64,000 bases of DNA, taken from Zygnema cylindricum (lineage: Eukaryota > Streptophyta > Zygnematophyceae > Zygnematales > Zygnemataceae). Both the position numbers and the translations under genes were made by a program. Below the pieces are notes generated by a model, which was not told where the DNA came from, did no database searches, and was given only the letters and a program-made list of their open reading frames with translations. Shown piece by piece: positions 56,135 to 64,000 of this stretch (positions are counted from its first letter, which is position 1; each line of letters starts with the position of its first letter). Location: positions 165,058 to 229,057 of the forward strand of contig JBBHKE010000114.1 of assembly GCA_037447655.1 (NCBI GenBank). Direction: 5' to 3'.

Positions 56135-57195
56135 TGTTGAGATTTGAAATCTTTAGTTCAGTAAATTGAACAATGAGAGGAGACTAAAAAGACTTAGAAT
56201 ATTTTCTAAGTAGTTTTATGTAATACTTACCTTTATTAGTATTACAATAGCAAAAGTACAATAGAGTGTATTGTACCTCTACATGTTTTACAAAGTGGCG
56301 TCAACACGCGTCACGCAACAGACAATTGAATCGCTGGAATAGACGGAGGAAATCTGGTCCGGATCCCTCAGAAAATATATGGTACGGCGATATTTGGAGT
56401 CATACGGATATCTTGGAAATATATTTTACGGAACATTTTTATGATCATTAAATAGAAACGTCCAGATATTTCGGATGTGTTGTACGACATGATTTATGAT
56501 CATTGATTTTGAGTGATGTCGATAGACACGATTCACCTAGGACCATAAGTATGATTTTCGTGGGACTGCAAGTGACGAAGCTCTCAATTGCTTCGTACTA
56601 CACTACGACAATCGGCTAGACTTTAGCGACTACCGTGACTATGCACTTGGAACATTTTATACTGTTCGCCATCTGAAAATGTTTGAATAAGCATTATTTT
56701 GGAGTTAAGTGTAATAAAAATTAGTATTTTATTAATTAGGTTTTTGGAAAATAATAATTAAGTTTTTCCAAGTACTCACGGTACAGTAAAATACATGCTG
56801 GATACTTTGTCGTTAGTCAGGATAGTTTTGTAGTACGGTCACTTGAATTAGTGTGGTCATCAGATACTCACTATGAGTATATAGTTTAGGACTTAGCCAA
56901 TTTTGAATCATCCTGTTTTGGGAATATGATTTTCTAAGGGTAGTTTTTGGGAAACTTCCAGACATCATATCTTATGGTTTACTAAGTTATTTGGGCTGCA
57001 TTTTTTGGAATTGTTGGTTTACTGTATTGTGTATCATTGTGGCAAATTTGAGGCATATTGGCTTTGTGAGTCATGTTTTATGTCTGATCAAAGTATGTTG
57101 TTGAGTAGGTGCTTTGATAGTTTTCTGTTGTTTTTTATGTCAACTTCCACTTCTACTGCTAGTTCTCCTTCTGCAACGGTGGTTGTAAAAAAACA
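56135..57195 (+). repeat. E 3' LTR
   Basis: This 1061-bp LTR (TGTTGAGATTTG...GTAAAAAAACA) follows the purine run AATCGGAG. Its end encodes MSTSTSTASSPSATVVV, parallel to C's LTR end. Confidence 0.9.
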
Positions 57196-57389
57196 GTTTT
57201 TTTGTGGAATAATATACTTTGTGGCAAATTTGCAGACCTAGGTTGTGTCTGGTTTGATTGGGGCTTCATTGTGAAGTTGGTCTTTTGTTTGGTTTTCGTG
57301 AGAGTTTCCTCTTTGTGTATTGATTTTTATGGCAACTGCCAATGATTTTCTTCTTCTTTTTCCGGGGCACCAATTGCCTCAAGACAAAA

Positions 57390-57829
57390 GGTCACGGGAC
57401 CAGCCTCACGGATACCGGTGTTTAATGGGCAAAAGTATTTGTATTGGGCGGATTTAACCAAGTTTTACCTTAAGCAAGTGAAATTATATGATGTGGTTTC
57501 CAGTGTTCTTCCAGATACGGATCCAGATTTTGAAAAAAAAAATGAGGAAGCATTACATATTCTGAAATTACTCTTGTTAGAAAATATGAACATGACATAT
57601 ATCAATATTTCTAGGGCATCTGAAATATGGAAGGCTTTGAAGAATCTTATGTGCTAGCTAGTGAGCAGAATGAGGTTATAACTGCTGGAAAAATTTGGGA
57701 TTATAAATATACCAGGGCGAATATTAACTCATATTATAATGGCTTGAAACTTCTTTTGTCAAAAAATGCATGTTTCGGGAGGAATTTTCCTCCCAATCAT
57801 CAAGCTATGATTTTAATGAGAGGGCTTCC
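57390..57829 (+). pseudogene. F gag, first part
   Basis: KVTGPASRIPVFNGQKYLYW aligns with QVMGPPSRVPIFDGSDFLYW of R3. The frame runs 57418-57657 to TAG and then 57627-57829 in another frame (NEVITAGKIWDYKYT). It is cut after Arg-Gly-Leu-Pro by solo LTR N. Confidence 0.83.
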
Positions 57830-58896
57830 TGTAGAAATTGATGGTCTTTTTTAAGTATTTTCTAGGTCTAAATAGAAATACAGAAAGAAGCCGAGGTTGT
57901 CTATCTCTAACTTCTCTCTCCAACTCCCACACTTGTTGCAGTCACTGAGAAGTTGGAAATGAAGCTAGAGTCATGGGTACCTAGGCTATCCAGAGGTTTA
58001 CTGGAAATATACTAGTTGATTTATTGAATGGTAGTTTATTTACTAAAAGGATTAGTGATGCAACCAGGATTTGATCCTGGTACCTGTCGGACGTCAGATA
58101 GCCGGTAGACGGTAACCTTATCTGTTAGGTCTAGAGTTAATGATACATGCTATAGGGTTTGATATTTATTTAAACATTACCATAAAGGATATTTCATTTA
58201 ACGAGAACTGCTTACTGAATACATAGAGTCAGTTATGTAGAAGTACGGATTACGGTTCGGATAAAGATCAAGTACCCCTCATTTGTTTCTTTAAACGAAA
58301 CAAATACCGCGCAAGTATTTATGACGGCTCACATTGAAATGTGCATTTAATCGGATGGCTTGGAAAAAAACCGAGATCGCGGAAGAGAATCTCGGCGGTT
58401 TGTGGTCATTGCCACATTGGATGACATGTGGCAAAATTGCGTTGGATCGCGGCATCTCCGAGAATTACAGAACCGAATTCCGATATGACATGTGTCATTT
58501 TTAGGTCATGTTGTACAATATCTGTACAGAAAGTACACTGACAGTTGTACTTTTGTGTACGGTAGTGTAATTTGATTAACTCCGTACGTTAGTAGATAGA
58601 GTTTGTGAGAGAGATAGGACTTAGAAAAATTGGTAGATAGGACCATCTCTCCCAGAGAGCTTATGTACAAAAGGTCAACTTTGACCCTCTATAACTTACG
58701 GCTCAGGGGAGCAAATTTAAAGATTCTTTTTGCTATCGACTCAAGGGAGTCTTGCCTTCGTAGGGGTGAAGGTGGTCAGAGTTTTTGTCAGCCAGGGTGG
58801 CAGTTATTATTGTTGTAACACAAAGGGGTGAGGGTTATCCTAGAGGCTTCTTGCAAGCTGTCTTTTTTGAGGACCTATGGAGGTCTCAGAGTTTCA
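57830..58896 (+). repeat. N: solo LTR
   Basis: This 1067-bp LTR starts TGTAGAAATTGATGG and ends GAGTTTCA, with a perfect five-base duplication CTTCC (57825-57829 and 58897-58901). Removing it and one duplicate restores the gag reading Gly-Leu-Pro-Ser-Glu-Tyr. It holds the palindromic W-box pair (58673-58686) and the best antisense tRNA-like T-arm of the window (58064-58080). Confidence 0.93.
58060..58135 (-). other. tRNA-like segment, antisense in solo LTR N
   Basis: On the minus strand CCAGGATCAAATCCTGG (58080-58064) forms a perfect five-pair stem with a seven-base loop, the geometry of a tRNA T-arm. The loop starts with A as in initiator tRNA-Met. An A-box-like GACCTAACAGATAAGG lies upstream (58131-58116) and is nearly identical to that in K's LTR. 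Confidence 0.55.
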
Positions 58897-58901
58897 CTTC
58901 C

Positions 58902-59220
58902 TTCTGAATATAAAGGAGCCGCGGAACCGTTATAAAGGTCAAAGAAGAGTAAATGGAATATAGCTGTTGCTCAAGCTTATATCTTAAAGGAAGAGGCCAC
59001 TCAGATGGCTTTAAATGGTGGACGATCAGCGGTAGCTTACAATGCTCAAACATATAAGCTGGCTGGTTTTTCCGAAAATAGGAACTTTACTTCTAATCCG
59101 AATTATAGGCAATATGATAGGTGTGTCTATTGCTTTTGTCAAGGTCATGTTTTCCGGCTGTGTCCGACATTTATAAAAGCGGTTGAAACAGGATTTTATC
59201 GTGCGGGATAGGTGCAGTAG
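58902..59220 (+). pseudogene. F gag, second part with zinc knuckle
   Basis: It continues the interrupted gag. The CCHC knuckle CVYCFCQGHVFRLC is intact at 59122-59163. The open frame is 59005-59211. Confidence 0.85.
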
Positions 59221-60800
59221 GAGGACTCACCATCAGAAGTGGCGGCATTAAAACTACCGGTTCAAATGCGACGTTCTTTCCAACCGATAAGACAACACAA
59301 GATGAACTGGTGGAGGAAAAAGATCACGTGGTCAGATTTCCGCAATGCGATGACGATGAGTTCTTTGCTCTTGCAAAGGATCTCATGGAGCGACCTCAAG
59401 AAAACGGGTGGATTATAGACTCAGGATGCTCATCCGACATGTGCGGCAATCGGGCTTACTTCAAAACCCTCATTCGAATTCTCACTCGCCGGATTTATTA
59501 TGCGGATGACAGCAGTTTGGAGGCTACGGCAAAAGGAAGCGTGGAGTTGGATTGTGACATCAATGGTCAAGTTCTAAAAATGACCTTGCATGATGTTCTT
59601 TATATTCCAAAGTTCAAGAAAAAATTGTTTTCCACTTGGGTGGCTGAAATGAAAGGATTCAAAATTTTGCATAATAATGAAAAAAGGTAGTAAGAAAATA
59701 TGGGAGAGTAGCCTTGGTAGGGACTAGAGGCCCAAAATTGTTGTACCAGATGGAATTGGCTAATGAAATTTACTTTGCATACTCGAGTGTCTTTTTGGAA
59801 AAAAATTTGTGGTATAAGAGGCTCGGTCATGTTCATCACGAGAGACTAGATAAAATGGTAATACAAAATATGATAGATATTGTTGATTTAGGCCAAAAGG
59901 ACTCTCATGTATATGATGGGTGTGCTTTGGGAAATATTCATAAGTTACCTCTACCTCAGGTCCGGGATAATCGGGCTACGAATTTGCTGCAAATTGTTCA
60001 TTAAGATGTGTGGAGACTGTCAAAAGTCCCTTCCCTCAGTGGCAGCCAATTTTTGGTTACATTTACGGATGATTTTTGCGATACAGCAAAGTTTATTTTA
60101 TGAAGGACAAAGTGAGGAGTTTACTCACTTCAAGCACTTTCAGGTGTCGGCGGAAAATCTTCATGGGAAGCCGATTCTCTCCCTTCGGTCCGACAACAAG
60201 GGTGAATACATTTCCAACTCATTCTAGGATTATTAAAAAAAAAACGACATCTCTTGTCAATTAAGAGTTCCCTATACTCCGGAGTAAAACGGAGTATCAG
60301 AACCACTTAACCGGACTTTAACGGAAAGTACAAATTCTATGGTGTTAGATAAAAGGATAGAGTTCAAGTTTTGGGGTGAGGCTTTCACTTGTGCTTCGTA
60401 TAGAAGAAATAGAATAGAAACTAGAGCCATAAAAGGGAAAACACCATATGAATTTTGGACTGGAAGAAAGCCTAATGTTAGTCACTTCCGGGTTTTCGGG
60501 AGCAAATGTTTAATTTTAAATAATCTTCCTATTACTAAGCTTTGTCCAAAATCGGTTCCTGGGATTTTTATGGGATATGATAAAGAGTCCATAGGCTATA
60601 GAGTATAAAATATCGATAGAAAAACTCTTCAAGCTGCTAGGAATATTCAGATTAAGGAAAAGGGCCAATCGATGGATATTTTTGGCAAGACAGACTTTGA
60701 GAAAAATGCCAAAATGTAAGAATATATAATTATTGAAATTGTCTTTTTTACCTCTTCCACCCCTTTTCTAACATCTGTCGGTGGCAGAACATCTCTTATT
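59221..60800 (+). pseudogene. F protease and integrase, broken
   Basis: The protease motif is DSGCS, in an open frame 59310-59690, where most copies here have DSGAS. The integrase zinc region is LWYKRLGHVHHERL (59714-60004). The core is read in scattered frames (60076-60264, 60339-60608) with LRSDNKGEY and KFWGEAFTCASY. Several stops and shifts occur. Confidence 0.85.
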
Positions 60801-62229
60801 CCTCCTCTAGACACTCCGGCTGCTCCGCTTGTCCAGGATACTACACCTCCTCCACCACCTCCTCCTCCTTGGCGGCTACGTACGGATCCAACAGTTCCCT
60901 CCTCAGATTTTCCTGGGGAAAAAGGTAAACAAGCAGGCTGCGAGGTCAACAGGTGGAGCATACTCTATTTTTTGCAAGCACAATGGAACCCGCCACCATA
61001 CAAGAGGCTCTTTCAGCTCCGAAAAAAGATCAATGGATCTCCACGACGAACGATGAAATGCGATCGAAAATGGAGGCTCACACTTGGGAACTTGTGGAAC
61101 TTCCGCCAGACCGAAAGGCAATAGGCTGTAAGTGGGTCTTCAAAGTTAAGTTGAATCTGGATAACTCCATTGAAAGATATAAGGCTAGGCTTGTGGCAAA
61201 AGGCTATAGTCAAAAGAAGGGAATTGACTATAAAAAGACTTTTTCTCCGGTTGTCTGGTTTCCAACTGTTAGAATTTTGTTGTCTTTAACAGCCATTGAG
61301 GATATGGAATTGCATCAAATGGATGTTAAGACAAATTTTCTGCATGGAGATTTAGAGGAAGTGATCTATATTGACAACCTGAAATTAACGCAGAGACCGG
61401 AAAAAAAACATCTGGTCTGTAAGCTGTTAAAATCTTTGTACGGTCTGAAACAGGCTCCGTGTCAATGGAATATGAAACTAGATGAGTTTCTAACCGGTCT
61501 TGGCTCTGTACGGATTAGTTTAGATCACTTAGTCTACGTTATGGAAGAGGAAGATGTGATTATTTACATTGCGGTGTATGTAGATGATTTGTTGTTGCTA
61601 CGTAAGTCATTGAATGAGATTAATAAAACAAAGCAGCAATGAATTCAAGATTTGAGATGAAGGATTTAGGAGAGGCAAAGTATATTTTTGGAATTTAAGT
61701 AGCGAGGGATAGAGATAGGGGATTGATCTATCAAGCGCAGCGGGAAACGAAAGGGAATGTGCTTAAAAAATTCGGCATGGCAGAAACAAAAGGGAGTGCC
61801 ACTCTTATGAAATTTAAGCAGAAAGAGGAAGGCATGGTGACCGATGGAGGAGTCATTTTTGACGGCACCTTGGATTCGGGGAGGCTGATTTTATGGCCAC
61901 CATTCCATATCGGTAGATTGTTGGCAGCCTAATCTACTTCATGAACTGCACGAGGCCGGACATTGCGGCAGCAGTCGGTGCTTTGAGTCGGAGTTTGCAG
62001 AATCCAAGGAAAACACACTGTGAGGCAAAGGGTTCTTTGGTACCTTGTAGGGATAAGTAATCTTTGACTTGCTCTTGGTGGGGACGAAGTAAAAATTCAG
62101 ACTTGGAGCGATGCTAGTTACGAAGACATGCCAAGCTACCGTTCCACCACTAGATATATTTTGAAAATTGGAAGTGGAACATGCTGTTGGAGCAGCAAGT
62201 TTCAGAAGGTCACATCTTAGTCTACAATG
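60801..62229 (+). pseudogene. F reverse transcriptase and start of RNase H, broken
   Basis: The reverse transcriptase is open at 60953-61642 with [23 protein letters not shown] and YVDD (61577-61588). A four-residue insertion-like change (IDNLKLTQRPE) follows EEVIY. RNase H begins after 61920 (NCTRPDIAAAVGALSRS; WSDASYEDMPSYRST) and is cut at 62229. Confidence 0.88.
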
Positions 62230-63374
62230 TGTTGCTCTACAACCATCGTTGCAGGAGGAGAGCCAACAGTAGTAGTGGAAGTAGACATTAGAAACAACAG
62301 AAACTATTAAAAACACCAACTCAACAGCTTTCTTTGATCCAACACAAAATATGACTCAAAAGGCCAATATTCCTCTTATTTGCCACACTGATATACAACA
62401 CAGTAAACTGATAGCTCACAAAATTGCAGCCCAAATGACGCAGTAAACCATAAGATATGATGTTTGGAAGTTTCCTAGTAACTGCCCTTAGAAAATCATA
62501 TTCCCAAAATTGGATGATACAAAATTGACGAAGTCTTAAACTATATACTCACAGTGAGTATCTACTTGTGTACACTAATTCGAGTGACTATACTAAAGTA
62601 CTATCATGACTTATGACAAAGTATCCAGCTTGTACTTTACAGTACCGTGAGTACCTCCAAAACTTTAATTACTACCTGCCGCTAAATGAACACTGTAACA
62701 CTATTTATTAATTCACTAAACGTTAACTTATTGTTTTTCCGAATATTTACAGATATTGTCTATACAATTATTGTTTTCGATGCTTATTCAGCATCAGACG
62801 CAAAAGTCCAGACAAATGTTGATTCGATGGTACGAACGTACTGAGTGCGTACGACGCACTCAGTCATTGTGGTCCCTGCTTTAATTATGTCCGCTGAATT
62901 TGTTGTTCGTACAATAAATGTTCCAAGTGCTTAGTTAGCTGTAGTTGCTAAAGTCTAGCCAACTCTGGTTGTAAAGTACGAAGCACGTGAGTGCTTCATC
63001 ACTTGTGGTCCCACGTGAATCACGCTTGTGGTCTGAGGTGAATTGCGTTTGTTGGCACAAAATTAAACCAACGATCATTATGTCGAACCGTACCATATGT
63101 TTCCGAAATAACCAGTTCAGATTCAGTTCGTCTCATTCGTTGAATTGAATCGTTTCTTGTGTGACACGTGTAACTAATTGTCGTCGCCACTCCGTAAAAC
63201 CTGCATACGTTTCTCTTGCCGACGCGTGTCCCTGTAAAAGTACAATACACTCTATATTAAATTTGCTAGTGTAACACTAATTAAGGTAAGTACTACTGCA
63301 GACTACTTCGAAAATATTCTAAGTTATTTTAGTCTCCTCTCACAGCCCTATCCAAAGATTTCCAATTTACAACA
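62230..63374 (-). repeat. Inverted solo LTR, E-like family
   Basis: On the minus strand this 1145-bp LTR starts TGTTGTAAATTGGAAATC (63374) and ends GTAGAGCAACA (62230). Target duplication is CAATG (62225-62229) and CAATA (63375-63379). It splits the RNase H codons Ser-Thr-Met from Glu-Ala-Glu-Tyr. Its last 60 bases again encode an MSTSTTT-like peptide. Confidence 0.92.
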
Positions 63375-63520
63375 CAATAGAGGCTGAATATATGGTGGCA
63401 AGCTCAACTGTCAAGGAGTTACTGTTGGTAAAGTCTCTTCTTGAAGAACTTTATTTCATGCAATTCGGACCTCAAATAGTGTGGTGTGATAACCAGACAG
63501 CTATTGCAATTGCATCTTGT
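63375..63520 (+). pseudogene. F RNase H, second part
   Basis: It continues EAEYMVASSTVKELL, LLEELYFMQFGPQIV and CDNQTAIAIAS, then homology ends abruptly at 63520. Confidence 0.88.
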
Positions 63521-64000
63521 TGTTCTTTAGTCTAAAATAGACCGCAGAAGCCACCCAAACTATCTTGCAAAAAGCTAAGCAAAAATAGGTCGACGAACAA
63601 TCATTTGAAATGCATCCTCCATTTAACATACAACAACATTTAGGGTTTCATGGAATAATCAACATAAATAAACCCTATGACAACATCTAAGGTTTGATGG
63701 AATAATCGACATAAACAAACCTTATGACAAATGCATAAACAATGCATATCAAACATATATGAAATAACATAAATAAATAATAAAAACAAATGCATCACAC
63801 ATAAACAAGAGTATAATCAAAGTGTAATCAAATAATCATTATATCATTCAAAGTGCATGACCTAATCGACAACCCTAAAATACTACATCTTTGGTCCCCA
63901 CTTTACTAACCAGCATTGATTATTAATTCCTAACCAAGCTCATTCCTATATATATCCATAATAACATACTAAGAATCAATTAGTCGTAAGCGTACACCTG
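63521..64000. other. AT-rich right end
   Basis: No gene is seen. A 47-bp direct repeat occurs twice in tandem (63634-63680 and 63681-63727), with several differences between copies. Confidence 0.5.

Larger units (their letters stand above)
51632..57195 (+). mobile_element. E: Ty1/copia element with deleted 5' end
   Basis: It comprises a 5' LTR remnant (51632-52131), broken gag-pol, and a complete 3' LTR (56135-57195). Flanks GTTTC (51627-51631) and GTTTT (57196-57200) fit a duplication with one change. The 3' half of the 5' LTR, the PBS and the gag start are deleted. It is inserted in F's 5' region. Confidence 0.92.
57196..63520 (+). mobile_element. F: Ty1/copia element, 3'-truncated and multiply interrupted
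   Basis: It contains the end of a probable 5' LTR (to about 57389), then gag, protease, integrase, reverse transcriptase and RNase H. Solo LTR N interrupts gag. An inverted solo LTR (62230-63374) interrupts RNase H. Homology stops in RNase H at 63520. No 3' LTR is present. At 57390 GGTCACGGGACCAGC stands where R and D have the PBS and appears decayed. Confidence 0.88.

Overview
This is a streptophyte, almost certainly land-plant, genomic window. Two things show it. The only intact cellular gene encodes a plant-type KAB1 potassium-channel beta subunit with six exons. Everything else of size is Ty1/copia retrotransposon with plant-style promoters. I cannot resolve the lineage further.

Left block (1-19046, plus strand). 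Two R-family copia elements (R1, R2) lie head to tail and share one LTR. They sit inside the pol gene of element C, and C in turn sits inside the 5' LTR of element D. Only right-hand flanks are visible, because the window starts three bases after the LTR that precedes R1.

Island (19047-32750). A 546-bp foldback element is followed by KAB1 (20987-26619, minus). Upstream of the gene is a cluster of TA-flanked MITEs (P, Q, Q') and a long inverted repeat (S). Two minisatellites follow. Intron 1 of KAB1 is rich in simple repeats, including a G-rich array just after the 5' splice site.

Middle block (32751-48504, mainly minus strand). Decayed copia pieces G, H, K and L are nested and truncated. The youngest element, R3 (34505-40715, plus, perfect GCTCC target duplication), is inserted in H's LTR. 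R3 is two stop codons and one frameshift away from an open gag-pol.

Right block (48505-64000). A satellite of about 380-400 bp units carries solo LTR M. Element F follows, interrupted in its 5' region by element E, in gag by solo LTR N and in RNase H by an inverted E-like solo LTR. The window ends in AT-rich DNA.

Common themes. The R and D families prime reverse transcription at a site complementary to the anticodon arm, not the 3' end, of initiator tRNA-Met, so the primer-binding site contains the gag ATG. LTRs of several families carry an antisense tRNA-like segment with A-box and B-box motifs. Several also carry an inverted W-box pair just after the TATA box. Apart from KAB1, no protein-coding gene in the window appears functional.
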